54,283 nt of DNA from assembly GCA_903897855.1 (NCBI GenBank), contig CAIUDH010000020.1, positions 1-54,283 on the forward strand. The letters are read 5' to 3'. Within the stretch, counting starts at the first letter, position 1, and each line of letters starts with the position of its first letter. Source of the DNA: an uncultured Bacteroidota bacterium (GTDB taxonomy: Bacteria > Bacteroidota > Bacteroidia > UKL13-3). A program made the translations under genes and the position numbers. Shown in pieces: positions 18,745 through 26,922 of the stretch. The notes beneath the pieces were generated by a model. That model worked only from the letters and a program-made list of their open reading frames with translations. It did not search any database and was not told the DNA's origin.

Positions 18745-18798
18745 CAAAATATCGATTCGTTAATTTTCTGTTTATCACAATTAAATTATTCAAACATC

Positions 18799-19620
18799 AT
18801 GAAAGTATCACTTTTAAAAACCTTGTCGATTTTATTTTTAAGTTTCGTTTTGTTAGGCCTTGTAGCCACCTCTTGTAACAAAAATACGGATACCGTAACC
18901 GATGAAAGTGTAGCGGCCGACAATGCTACTGCGGAAGCTAACTTCAGCGATGAATCTCGTATTGTAGATGTTGCCGCCATTGAAAATGGTCTCGGCAAAA
19001 CCAATGGAACATGTCCGGCCGTCACCGTCGACACCTTAAGTACGCCACATAGCATGACCCTTGATTTTGGATCTTCCAATTGCACCGGGGCTGATGGGAA
19101 ACTTCGCCGCGGTAAAATTATCATCACCTGGAGTGGCCGATACCGCCAGGCAGGAACGGTGATCACACATAGCTATGTCGATTTCTATCAGAACAACAAT
19201 AAAATAGAAGGGACTAAAACAGTCACTAATATGGGTTTAAACAATGCCGGCCATATTTATTTTACCGTGCAAATTACCAATGCGAAAGTGACCAAGGTGA
19301 ATGGCAAAATTATTTCCTGGAGCAGTACCCGCACCCGTGAGTGGATCCAAGGAGCCAATACCCCTACCGTGAGCGACGATATTTACAGCATCACTGGAAG
19401 CGCCAGTGGTACCGACGCCAATGGAAATTCATTCTCTATGCTTATCACCAAAGCACTCATTACCGATTTTAGCTGCCAATTTCATCTGGTTTCAGGCACC
19501 ATAGAAATTACGCCAACGGGCAAACCCACCCGTGTCATTGATTATGGTAATGGCAACTGTGATGACGATGCGACACTCACTGTTGGAAAGAAAACGATTG
19601 CCTTCAAAATAAAAAGATAA
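18799..19620 (+). CDS. Lipoprotein of unknown function
   Basis: The 273 residues start with a lipoprotein signal (MKVSLLKTLSILFLSFVLLG, Cys in ATSC) and an Asp/Glu/Ala-rich linker. The rest looks like a secreted beta-rich domain: CPAVTVDTLSTPHSMTLDFG, CTGADGKLRRGKIIITWSG, and a C-terminal FDYGNGNCDDDATLT-like acidic turn (IDYGNGNCDDD). I know similar Bacteroidota lipoproteins but no named function. ATG 18799 is chosen over the longer frame because it gives the signal peptide. It is monocistronic: its own -7 box precedes it and a strong terminator follows. Confidence 0.8.
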   Translation: MKVSLLKTLSILFLSFVLLGLVATSCNKNTDTVTDESVAADNATAEANFSDESRIVDVAAIENGLGKTNGTCPAVTVDTLSTPHSMTLDFGSSNCTGADGKLRRGKIIITWSGRYRQAGTVITHSYVDFYQNNNKIEGTKTVTNMGLNNAGHIYFTVQITNAKVTKVNGKIISWSSTRTREWIQGANTPTVSDDIYSITGSASGTDANGNSFSMLITKALITDFSCQFHLVSGTIEITPTGKPTRVIDYGNGNCDDDATLTVGKKTIAFKIKR

Positions 19621-19680
19621 CCACGCTGCTGGAGATTAACTCGAAGGCCGAATACGCGATTGGAATTTGAAATGATTTTT

Positions 19681-19716
19681 AGTCCTTGTAAGTAAAATCT
19701 TACAGGGACTTTTTTT
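19681..19716 (+). terminator. Rho-independent terminator after the lipoprotein gene
   Basis: AGTCCTTGTAAG (19681-19692), loop TAAAAT, CTTACAGGGACT (19699-19710), then T to 19716. The 12-bp stem has one G-U pair. The T tract ends in TTTTTTG and is followed after 17 bp by TTCATTTG (19735-19742), which may be the cdsA promoter, so terminator tail and -33 element may overlap. Confidence 0.8.
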
Positions 19717-19764
19717 GATGTATTAAAAAATGAGTTCATTTGTAGCCAGTTAAAAAAACCAAAA

Positions 19765-20619
19765 ATGAGTTTGCTTCAGGAAAAAAATTTTCAGACCCGT
19801 GCCGTCACTGGCTTTTTGTTGGTATCTGTTATCGTAAGTTGCCTCTTCATTCATGAGTATACTTTTTATGCACTCATGATTGCGATTGCTTTTTTGTGCC
19901 TGCGCGAATTCTATCATCTTACCTTGGAGCGAGGTCAAAAGTTTTTTAACGGATACACCCTATGTATCATCACCTTAATAACGATTCTTCTTTCCCGACC
20001 TCCCTTTATTGATACCTCCATTTGGTTAAACACCACTTATCGTTTTTTACTTATAGCCATGGTGGTTTTGCTGTTCTTGCTTATTTTTATACAATTATTC
20101 TATTCCTCCGAAAAACCGTTTACAAATATTGCATTTGCCTATTTTGGGTTGTTTTATATCTCTGTGCCGGTGTTGCTTATGATACAAAACACCACGACCA
20201 TCACGGCAGGTTTCGATCCTTATTTTGCACTGCTACTTTTTGTTTTGGTCTGGGTTAATGATACCGGAGCCTATATTGCAGGGAATTTGTTTGGAAGGAC
20301 TAAATTATTTGAACGTATTTCTCCGAAGAAAACTTGGGAAGGATTGATTGGGGGTCTTGCTTTATCGATGCTTTTTGCCGCCGTTTACGGTCGATTGGTG
20401 CTTGCACAGTCGCCCTTGGTTTTTTGTGGATTAGGATTGGTGATAGGTGTATTTTCAACCCTCGGCGATTTATTAGAATCACAGCTTAAAAGAAGCTTAA
20501 ACATTAAAGACAGTGGCACATTATTGCCCGGGCATGGGGGCTTTTTGGATCGATTTGATGGCTTTTTAATGGCAATGCCTGCGGCCTATTTTTATATGCT
20601 CCTGGTGGCTCAATTTTAA
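19765..20619 (+). CDS. cdsA: Phosphatidate cytidylyltransferase
   Basis: CdsA forms CDP-diacylglycerol from phosphatidate and CTP in the inner membrane. The 284 residues contain about seven to eight hydrophobic segments and the C-terminal family signature: GDLLESQLKRSLNIKDSG, then PGHGGFLDRFDGF. NDTGAYIAGNLFGRTKLFERISPKKTWEG is also characteristic. In many Bacteroidota cdsA sits beside lutC and ftsH; here lutC is about 2 kb downstream, with three unrelated genes between. Confidence 0.95.
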   Translation: MSLLQEKNFQTRAVTGFLLVSVIVSCLFIHEYTFYALMIAIAFLCLREFYHLTLERGQKFFNGYTLCIITLITILLSRPPFIDTSIWLNTTYRFLLIAMVVLLFLLIFIQLFYSSEKPFTNIAFAYFGLFYISVPVLLMIQNTTTITAGFDPYFALLLFVLVWVNDTGAYIAGNLFGRTKLFERISPKKTWEGLIGGLALSMLFAAVYGRLVLAQSPLVFCGLGLVIGVFSTLGDLLESQLKRSLNIKDSGTLLPGHGGFLDRFDGFLMAMPAAYFYMLLVAQF

Positions 20620-20648
20620 CACAGGAAGTTAAAGAAACAAGAAGTTAG

Positions 20649-20885
20649 TTATACTCTCCCTCTGCCTTTCATTGCCCGATACAGGCGAAAGCCACCGTAT
20701 ACCAGCAGGCCGATACCTAAGACCTTGGTGGGGGTTTCATCCATGGCAAAATTCAGTGATGACAAATCGATCGCTTTGGTGAAGAGGCCCATTCCCAGCA
20801 CGATATAAACAAACGACATCACCATTCCCATGATCTGAATAAATTTTTCCAGGCCTGATTTTTCAGGCAATTGATCTTGCATCAT
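20649..20885 (-). CDS. Small two-helix membrane protein
   Basis: A 78-residue protein with two hydrophobic segments (IMGMVMSFVYIVLGMGLF and TKVLGIGLLVYGGFRLYRAM) and a basic tail KGRGRV. I recognise it only as a kind of small membrane protein common in Bacteroidota. The frame can be extended to a TTG at 20906, but that codon lies inside the -7 box, so the ATG pair at 20885/20882 must be the start. Confidence 0.7.
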   Translation of the reverse strand: MMQDQLPEKSGLEKFIQIMGMVMSFVYIVLGMGLFTKAIDLSSLNFAMDETPTKVLGIGLLVYGGFRLYRAMKGRGRV

Positions 20886-20903
20886 TGATTTAATTTTTTT
20901 TGG

Positions 20904-20935
20904 CAAAGTTACACTTTCCCCCTTTTTGCTTTCAA
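20904..20935 (-). promoter_or_regulatory. Promoter: TTG-N21-TAACTTTG (minus strand)
   Basis: On the minus strand TTG (20935-20933) is followed after 21 bp by TAACTTTG (20911-20904), a full match to TAnnTTTG. It sits 18 bp before the ATG of the small membrane protein and decides that start. Confidence 0.55.
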
Positions 20936-20985
20936 CTATTTTTACTTCTTTTACGCTCTCAATAGTTTAATCACCCATTCTTATC

Positions 20986-22353
20986 ATGACACAAGCTGAA
21001 TATATTACCGAAAACAAAGAACGATTTTTGAATGAATTGCTGGAGCTCTTACGAATTCCAAGTATTAGTGCCAGAAGTGAAAATAATAATGACACCCAAA
21101 GATGCGCCGAGGCGGTAGCCCAAAAACTACGTGAAGCAGGCGCCGACAAGGTGGAGGTATGTGCTACCGATGGGCATCCTATCATTTATGGCGAAAAAAT
21201 AGTAAATGCTTTGTTACCCACCGTTTTGGTTTACGGCCATTATGATGTGCAGCCTGCCGACCCTTTAGAGTTATGGAATTCGCCTCCCTTTGAACCCGTG
21301 ATAAAAGACGGTAAAATATATGCGCGTGGCGCCTGCGACGACAAAGGCCAAATGTATATGCATGTGAAGGCCTTTGAGACGATGATGCAAACCAATACCT
21401 TAGCCTGTAATGTTAAATTTATGATAGAAGGAGAAGAAGAGGTAGGAAGCGTGAATTTAGGAAAATTTGTGGTGGCTAATACGGCGCGTTTAAAAGCTGA
21501 TGTAATTTTAATTTCCGACACTTCCATGATCAGTATGGATACCCCCAGCATTGATGTTGGATTGCGAGGACTGGCTTATATGGAAGTTGAAGTAGTGGGG
21601 CCCAACCGCGATTTACATAGCGGTGTTTATGGCGGAGCCGTAGCCAACCCTGCCACCATCTTGGCTAAAATGATAGCCAGTATGCATGATGAAAATAATC
21701 ATGTTACGATACCCGGATTTTATGACGATGTAAATATTTTGAGCGAGGCTGAACGAAAAGATTTAAACGACGCTCCTTTCGATCAGAAAGAATTCAATTC
21801 CGATTTAGGAATTAAGCTGGAGTGGGGGGAGGAAGGTTATTCTACCCTAGAACGCACCGGTATACGCCCCACCTTGGAAGTGAATGGGATGTGGAGTGGA
21901 TATATTGGCGAAGGAGCGAAAACAGTGTTGCCAGGAAAGGCGTTTGCAAAAATAAGTATGCGTTTAGTTCCAAATCAAAAGAGCGAAACCATAGCCCAAT
22001 TATTTGAAACGCATTTTAAAAATATGGCACCGGCAACGGTCACCGTGAAAGTGCACGCGCACCACGGAGGGGAGCCTTATTTAACGCCTACCGATTCCAT
22101 TCCTTATTTAGCTGCAGCAGCCGCCATTGAAAAGGGATTCGGGAAGAAGCCGATACCTACCCGAGGAGGAGGCAGTATCCCTATTGTAGCATTGTTTGAA
22201 AGAGAATTGGGATTGAAGAGTATGTTGATGGGATTTGGGTTGGACAGTGATAATTTACACAGTCCGAATGAGAAATACGATATCTATAACTTTTATAAAG
22301 GTATTGAAACCATTCCACATTTTTATAAATACTTCGCCGAAATGAATGCCTAA
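20986..22353 (+). CDS. M20 family dipeptidase/metallopeptidase
   Basis: A 455-residue M20 peptidase of the CNDP-like dipeptidase group. The metal and catalytic motifs are YGHYDVQP, RGACDDKGQ and EGEEEVGS, with HSGVYGGAV, RGGGSIPIV and a late DNLHSPNE that supplies the last metal ligand. No signal peptide is present, so it acts in the cytoplasm on small peptides; the exact substrate cannot be read. It is flanked by opposite-strand genes and appears monocistronic. Confidence 0.92.
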   Translation: MTQAEYITENKERFLNELLELLRIPSISARSENNNDTQRCAEAVAQKLREAGADKVEVCATDGHPIIYGEKIVNALLPTVLVYGHYDVQPADPLELWNSPPFEPVIKDGKIYARGACDDKGQMYMHVKAFETMMQTNTLACNVKFMIEGEEEVGSVNLGKFVVANTARLKADVILISDTSMISMDTPSIDVGLRGLAYMEVEVVGPNRDLHSGVYGGAVANPATILAKMIASMHDENNHVTIPGFYDDVNILSEAERKDLNDAPFDQKEFNSDLGIKLEWGEEGYSTLERTGIRPTLEVNGMWSGYIGEGAKTVLPGKAFAKISMRLVPNQKSETIAQLFETHFKNMAPATVTVKVHAHHGGEPYLTPTDSIPYLAAAAAIEKGFGKKPIPTRGGGSIPIVALFERELGLKSMLMGFGLDSDNLHSPNEKYDIYNFYKGIETIPHFYKYFAEMNA

Positions 22354-22389
22354 AGCTTACGAACTTTTGGTGCCAAAACCCCAGAGGTG

Positions 22390-22698
22390 TTATTGAACCA
22401 ACTCCATTAAGCTTCTGAAGGCGAAGAATTTGCCGGCAAATTTCTTATTTGTTTCTTCCCTTAAGGCAGGGGCGAATTCTTTCATGTAATGATCGTATTT
22501 TTCCATGGTGCTGCACGCGTATTGAATTACGAAGGTGCTCCCCTCCTCTTCTTCCTGGCGTGTAAGTAATTTAAACAGGGTGTATTTTTCAAACATGTCC
22601 GTTGCCATAACTTGGGGCAGATGGGTTTCTTTCATCCATTTCAGCCAATCATCACAAACTTCATCATGTACATTAATAGTTACATTGTAAACAATCAT
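22390..22698 (-). CDS. DUF4286 family protein
   Basis: This 102-residue protein begins MIVYNVTINVHDEVCDDWLKWM and contains HLPQVMATDMFEKYTLFKLL and FVIQYACSTMEKYDHYM, the layout of DUF4286, a small ferredoxin-like (dimeric alpha-beta barrel) family found mainly in Bacteroidota. Function is unknown. It is convergent with the M20 peptidase and divergent from lutC. Confidence 0.85.
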   Translation of the reverse strand: MIVYNVTINVHDEVCDDWLKWMKETHLPQVMATDMFEKYTLFKLLTRQEEEEGSTFVIQYACSTMEKYDHYMKEFAPALREETNKKFAGKFFAFRSLMELVQ

Positions 22699-22745
22699 GG
22701 TGTAAAAGTAGGGTTTAAAAACATAACTATTTTAACTTATCAATC

Positions 22746-22753
22746 TATCTTTG
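22746..22753 (+). promoter_or_regulatory. -7 box (TATCTTTG) before lutC
   Basis: TATCTTTG matches TAnnTTTG and lies 22 bp before ATG 22776. It argues for that ATG over the upstream TTG at 22761. The -33 region is AT-rich without a clear TTG. Confidence 0.4.
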
Positions 22754-22775
22754 TATCTTATTGGTTATCCTAAAC

Positions 22776-23408
22776 ATGAAAGAGGCTACATCAAAAGAAA
22801 AAATTTTAAAACGCATTCGGCAAGCGCTGATCTATAAAACAGATTATAAGTTTTCTGATTTGGATTTAGATACGAATGTGTATCATCAAAATCCTGAAGA
22901 TCCTGCAGTTCAATTCGCACAAGCCTTCTCTGAAGTAAACGGCAAATTTGTTTATAATGAAAATGAAGCCATGCTTCAAGTCAACTTGAAGTCGCTGCTT
23001 GCGCGGTATCAGAATATTTTTTGTTTCGAGCAAGAGCTGGGAAAAATATTATCCAATGCTGAAATTCCATTTGAAGATAATGACATTCGAATTCGGGAGA
23101 TAGAGGTAAGTGTAACCACTTGTGAGGCTTTGGTAGCAAGAACAGGCAGTGTTATTATAACCTCGGGCACCTCCAGTGGCCGCCGACTCAGTGTGTATGC
23201 ACCTATCCATGTTGTGATTGCCTATACCCATCAATTAGTTCCAGAGATTAAGGATGCCTTACAAAATATCAGAACGAAATATAACGGTACGATGCCCAGC
23301 TTGGTTAGCTTAACCACCGGCCCAAGCAGAACCTCCGACATTGAGAAAACGCTTGTACTCGGTGCTCATGGGCCTAAAGAGATGTTTGTTTTTTTAGTAG
23401 AGAAATAA
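22776..23408 (+). CDS. lutC: LUD domain protein (LutC/YkgG family)
   Basis: The 210-residue protein (from ATG 22776) has the LUD domain layout, with VTTCEALVARTGSVIITSG, SGRRLSVYAPIHVVI and the C-terminal TGPSRTSDIEKTLVLGAHGPKEM. In Bacillus LutC belongs to a lactate-oxidising complex with LutA and LutB; neither is encoded here. Lone LutC-like genes near ftsH and cdsA are common in Bacteroidota and their role is not settled. A bidirectional terminator follows. Confidence 0.88.
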   Translation: MKEATSKEKILKRIRQALIYKTDYKFSDLDLDTNVYHQNPEDPAVQFAQAFSEVNGKFVYNENEAMLQVNLKSLLARYQNIFCFEQELGKILSNAEIPFEDNDIRIREIEVSVTTCEALVARTGSVIITSGTSSGRRLSVYAPIHVVIAYTHQLVPEIKDALQNIRTKYNGTMPSLVSLTTGPSRTSDIEKTLVLGAHGPKEMFVFLVEK

Positions 23409-23420
23409 CTGCAAGCGAAT

Positions 23421-23457
23421 AAAAAAAGCTGCTTGGATAATCCAAGCAGCTTTTTTT
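23421..23457. terminator. Bidirectional terminator between lutC and porG
   Basis: AGCTGCTTGGA pairs with TCCAAGCAGCT around a TAA loop, flanked by seven A on the left and eight T on the right, so it can terminate both lutC (plus) and the convergent porG-like gene (minus). Confidence 0.9.
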
Positions 23458-23475
23458 TATTTTAGCAATTCTCTA

Positions 23476-24312
23476 TTAGAACGCATTACATGAATATTTT
23501 CTAAATGTTTTAGTTAAGGAGAATCCAAAAATCATATAGGTGTCTCTGTTTTTGGGGTCGCCTCTATTCACGGTTATTTTACTGTTAGGATCTTGATTGT
23601 TTTTCACCACTGTTTGCTGCCAGTTGATGTTTGACGTTTCGTCGCCTCTATAAGTCAATTCCTGTCCTAAGTTTCCAGGAGTAGGATTGGTTTGCCAGTT
23701 ATGTGAAACATCATCGATATAATCGGTGAGTGTAAAACGTGTGGCATAATTAACGCCTAAGGTCCAGTTTTTCTTTACATTCCATTTGATGCCACCACCA
23801 ATAGGGAAGCATACTTGTGTAAGAGAATATAACGGTTTATTGAGCTCTGTTTGCAGCGGTTGTAGATGCACTACTTGACCTTGATAAACAGTGGTGGGGT
23901 TGAAATGAAAAATTCCTACACCTGCCGAAATAAAAGGGGAGAAACGCTTGCGACGACTTCCGGGAACGAATTTAAAAAAATTATATTCAAGGCTGGTACT
24001 TACTTCAAAAATACTCGAACTGAAATTTAAATTTCTTTTGTTATGGCCATAGGCTTCGGGAGGAAGCACTGCGAATTTATCGTCGCCACCAATTTTACCA
24101 TAATTAACTTCGCCTCTAATCGCAAACGAGGGATTGAACGTATATCGCCCAAGTGCGCCAAAATTAAGTTTTGTTTTTGCAAGATTAACGTAGGCTTGTG
24201 CAATGTCGCCTTGGTAATTCATCGGCCCTAAAGTAATTCCCAATTCCCAATCTTGAGATTTTGCAAATACAAAAGAAACAAGCAAGGCAAATAGAAGTAA
24301 TTTTGATTTCAT
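23476..24312 (-). CDS. porG: Outer-membrane protein, PorG/DUF6089 type (T9SS)
   Basis: The 278 residues have a signal peptide (MKSKLLLFALLVSFVFAKSQ) and an OmpA-like eight-strand barrel pattern, opening DWELGITLGPMNYQGDIAQ, with FSPFISAGVGIFHFNP and ending SLTKTFRKYSCNAF. This matches the DUF6089 family, which includes PorG, a T9SS core-complex outer-membrane protein. Context fits: in Bacteroidota this gene usually follows nadK and a CBS-domain gene and precedes uppS and bamA. Here nadK and the CBS gene are upstream as expected, but uppS and bamA are missing and the unit ends at a terminator. The PorG name is less certain than the family. Confidence 0.7.
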   Translation of the reverse strand: MKSKLLLFALLVSFVFAKSQDWELGITLGPMNYQGDIAQAYVNLAKTKLNFGALGRYTFNPSFAIRGEVNYGKIGGDDKFAVLPPEAYGHNKRNLNFSSSIFEVSTSLEYNFFKFVPGSRRKRFSPFISAGVGIFHFNPTTVYQGQVVHLQPLQTELNKPLYSLTQVCFPIGGGIKWNVKKNWTLGVNYATRFTLTDYIDDVSHNWQTNPTPGNLGQELTYRGDETSNINWQQTVVKNNQDPNSKITVNRGDPKNRDTYMIFGFSLTKTFRKYSCNAF

Positions 24313-24353
24313 TATGTGTTAGCTTAATAGACTTATCTATTAAAATAGTAGTG

Positions 24354-24385
24354 CAAGTTACACATCTTACCTATTAAAAACAAAA
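24354..24385 (-). promoter_or_regulatory. Possible promoter: TTTTG-N20-TAACTTG (minus strand)
   Basis: On the minus strand TTTTG (24385-24381) is followed after 20 bp by TAACTTG (24360-24354), one base short of TAnnTTTG. It lies 41 bp before the PorG-like start and suggests independent transcription from nadK. Confidence 0.4.
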
Positions 24386-24493
24386 TAAATTAAAAAAAAG
24401 GCTAATTCGCACTATAAATTGGGGGTATTTCGGCCTGTTTTGGATTTTTTAACCTTAAATTAAAATGTAAAATAAGTGTACTCCTTGATCCAA

Positions 24494-25372
24494 TTATGAA
24501 TTGCGCGAGTCATTACCCCAGGACAATTTATCGCGTAGCGTATTTAAAAAATTGTCTTCGTTAAAACGAACCAAGATAAAATTATGCCCGGCGCGTTTCA
24601 CGGCCATTTCAATATGCGACTCAAAAGGTACCGATCGTGAGTCTAAGCTGGCTAAGAAAGAGTTCACTCTTCCTTCCACCTCAAAAGAAATTACATCATC
24701 GTCGGAAACAACGATAGGTCTAACATTGAGGTTATGGGGTGCAATGGGTGTAATCACCAGATTAGCCGAATGCGGAAAGATAATCGGGCCACCACAGGAA
24801 AGTGAGTATCCGGTTGATCCCGTTGGTGTACTTACAATGAGTCCATCGGCCCAGTAGGTGTTAAGAAATTCACCATTTAAAAAAGTATTTATCGTAATCA
24901 TGCTTGAGCTCTCTTTTTTGTGAATCACAAAATCGTTGAGTGCCCATATGTCGGTACCAAAAAGGTCGACATTGCTTTTAAATTCGATGAGGGTTCTTTT
25001 TTCCAATAGAAACCTTTGAAGCATAATATTGCTTGCTATGGTTTCAAAGTTTTCAAACGGGGCATTGGCAAGAAATCCAAGGCGGCCTGTGTTAATACCC
25101 AATACTGGAATTTCCCGATTTTTAAGCAGGGTAATCGTATCGAGTAAGGTACCATCGCCGCCAATAGAGATCATGAGCTCGATGGGTTCCTGAGCTAAAT
25201 TCTGATCATATACCTTACAAGTGAGATTTTTTTTAAGGAGTTTTTTTATCTGATTGAAAAGTGTCACGTGCAGAATTACCTCTGCTCCTTTATGCTGGAA
25301 GAGACTGACGAGTTTTACCACCGAGGGTAGGCACTCATTTCTTAATAATCGACTATAGATGGCTATTCTCAT
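24494..25372 (-). CDS. nadK: NAD kinase
   Basis: NadK phosphorylates NAD to NADP. The 292 residues show SIGGDGTLLDT, NTGRLGFLA, ALNDFVIHK, DGLIVSTPTGSTGYSLSCGGP and the C-terminal ARVN-like FEVEGRVNSFLASLDSRS, all family signatures. It starts 12 bp after the CBS-domain gene on the same strand and is probably co-transcribed with it, an arrangement conserved across Bacteroidota. Confidence 0.96.
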   Translation of the reverse strand: MRIAIYSRLLRNECLPSVVKLVSLFQHKGAEVILHVTLFNQIKKLLKKNLTCKVYDQNLAQEPIELMISIGGDGTLLDTITLLKNREIPVLGINTGRLGFLANAPFENFETIASNIMLQRFLLEKRTLIEFKSNVDLFGTDIWALNDFVIHKKESSSMITINTFLNGEFLNTYWADGLIVSTPTGSTGYSLSCGGPIIFPHSANLVITPIAPHNLNVRPIVVSDDDVISFEVEGRVNSFLASLDSRSVPFESHIEMAVKRAGHNFILVRFNEDNFLNTLRDKLSWGNDSRNS

Positions 25373-25384
25373 GAATAAATTTTA

Positions 25385-26044
25385 TTACAGGTCCAACACC
25401 CGAAGTAGCGACTCGTAGCGGTCGGTATAAACATCACCCTCCATATCTTTATTCATAAACACGTTGGTCACATCGTATCCAAATCGCTCATAGGTGCTTG
25501 ATATTCCTTTCGTTTCCTGTATATTTAATTTCAGGGTAATACTGAGTTTTTGAGTTTGTGTGTTAAGGTGTGTAAATAAAGCCACCACTCTAACGTTGTA
25601 CATTTCAGCGATACGAATCACCTCAGAGGCCGCGTAAAAATAAGGGTCGCACTCAAGCTGCAGCATGGCACCAGGTTCTTCAAGGCTTTTGAAGTCGGCG
25701 ATGCACGCTACTAAATTTGCTTTGGAGATGAGTCCGGCAAAATAAAAATTTTGATCATACACTGGAAGCACCTCAACATTCAATGTGCTATAAAATGTGA
25801 GCAGCTGACTCCAATGCATATCACCAGAAAGTTTAAGATGAAAGGGGGAAGCAAAAAGTTTGGCAAGATTGGATTCATCTTCAGAAATTACCTCAGCAAG
25901 TTTAAGTAAGAGAAGGTCTTTTTCTTCAGAGAAAATAAAGGTTTCAGATAGTTTATTTTCAACGAGATAGGCGATTGCCTCCTCCACCGAAGCATCAGCA
26001 TGAAGAGGTTGCAAATTTTTATCAATATATTCGCGAGCTGTCAT
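25385..26044 (-). CDS. CBS domain protein linked to nadK
   Basis: The 219 residues carry two CBS motifs (MTAREYIDKNLQPLHADASV and the central TLNVEVLPVYDQNFYFAGLI) and a C-terminal half with ACT-like alternation (NVRVVALFTHLNTQTQKLSITL). CBS pairs bind adenine nucleotides. Position directly upstream of nadK suggests it senses adenylate or NAD state, but that is inference. Its promoter faces the divergent acyltransferase gene. Confidence 0.85.
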   Translation of the reverse strand: MTAREYIDKNLQPLHADASVEEAIAYLVENKLSETFIFSEEKDLLLLKLAEVISEDESNLAKLFASPFHLKLSGDMHWSQLLTFYSTLNVEVLPVYDQNFYFAGLISKANLVACIADFKSLEEPGAMLQLECDPYFYAASEVIRIAEMYNVRVVALFTHLNTQTQKLSITLKLNIQETKGISSTYERFGYDVTNVFMNKDMEGDVYTDRYESLLRVLDL

Positions 26045-26057
26045 ATTAATTCTACAA

Positions 26058-26065
26058 CAAAGATA
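26058..26065 (-). promoter_or_regulatory. -7 box (TATCTTTG, minus strand) for CBS-nadK
   Basis: The plus strand reads CAAAGATA, giving TATCTTTG on the minus strand, 13 bp before the ATG of the CBS gene. The 42-bp divergent gap means this promoter overlaps the start region of the opposite acyltransferase gene. Confidence 0.4.
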
Positions 26066-26086
26066 CGCAAGAAAGATTAGAACCCG

Positions 26087-26911
26087 ATGAATGAGAAAAA
26101 GTTAATTGATTTAGATGCCGTTTTCAAATCAAAAAACCCTAGGTTATATAGGTGGTTGCCAAGGTTTGTGATGACCCTTCTGAAAAAGATTGTTCATCAA
26201 GACGAGACCAATAAATTTTTGAATGACCATACGAATGATGATGCATTCGAGTTTTCGGCAGCCGTTGTTAAAGATGCTGAGATTACCTTTGAAGTATTTA
26301 ACATGGACCGGGTACCCAAAACCGGAGGTTGTATTTTGGCCTGCAATCACCCGTTGGGGGCCTTAGAAGGCATGTGTTTGATTGTAGAATTGCAGAAGGT
26401 GCGTAGCGATTTGAAATTTATCGTGAACGATTTGCTCTTGAACATACATAATATAAAGTCGCTTTTAGTAGGAGTAAATAAGCATGGCCGTTCATCAGCC
26501 GAGTCACTAAAAATGGTGAATGAACTATTTTCATCTGATCAATTGATTGTTCTGTTTCCTTCCGGAATGGTATCTCGTAAAATTGCTGGAGTGATAGAAG
26601 ACTTAAAATGGAAGAAAACTTTTATCACACGTTCCCGCCTATTTAACATGCCTATTATACCCGTGTATATTGATGCGAAAAACAGTAACTTTTTTTATAA
26701 TTTATGTAATTTAAGAATGATGCTTGGCATCAAAGCCAACCTAGAGATGTTTTTTTTGGTTGACGAGATGCACAAACAAAAGGGGAAACATATCCCCATT
26801 GTTTTCGGAGATTTAATACAGCCAAGCACGTTTACCAATATCAAAACCGATGAGCAATGGGCCTCTGAATTAAAGAATGAAGTATATAAATTAAAAGAAC
26901 AACTTAAGTAA
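26087..26911 (+). CDS. glsA: Lysophospholipid-type O-acyltransferase, GlsA-like
   Basis: The 274 residues have the PlsC-type acyltransferase core: ACNHPLGALEG (the motif I region with its His), GVNKHGRSSAESL and LIVLFPSGMVSRK. The gene lies 11 bp before a GNAT-fold N-acyltransferase. This pair matches glsB/glsA of Bacteroides, which makes N-acyloxyacyl glycine (glycine lipid, precursor of flavolipin): the GNAT enzyme N-acylates glycine and this enzyme adds the second acyl chain to the hydroxyl. The order here is A then B. The glycine-lipid assignment is by family resemblance and pairing. Confidence 0.75.
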   Translation: MNEKKLIDLDAVFKSKNPRLYRWLPRFVMTLLKKIVHQDETNKFLNDHTNDDAFEFSAAVVKDAEITFEVFNMDRVPKTGGCILACNHPLGALEGMCLIVELQKVRSDLKFIVNDLLLNIHNIKSLLVGVNKHGRSSAESLKMVNELFSSDQLIVLFPSGMVSRKIAGVIEDLKWKKTFITRSRLFNMPIIPVYIDAKNSNFFYNLCNLRMMLGIKANLEMFFLVDEMHKQKGKHIPIVFGDLIQPSTFTNIKTDEQWASELKNEVYKLKEQLK

Positions 26912-26922
26912 ATTAAATTATT

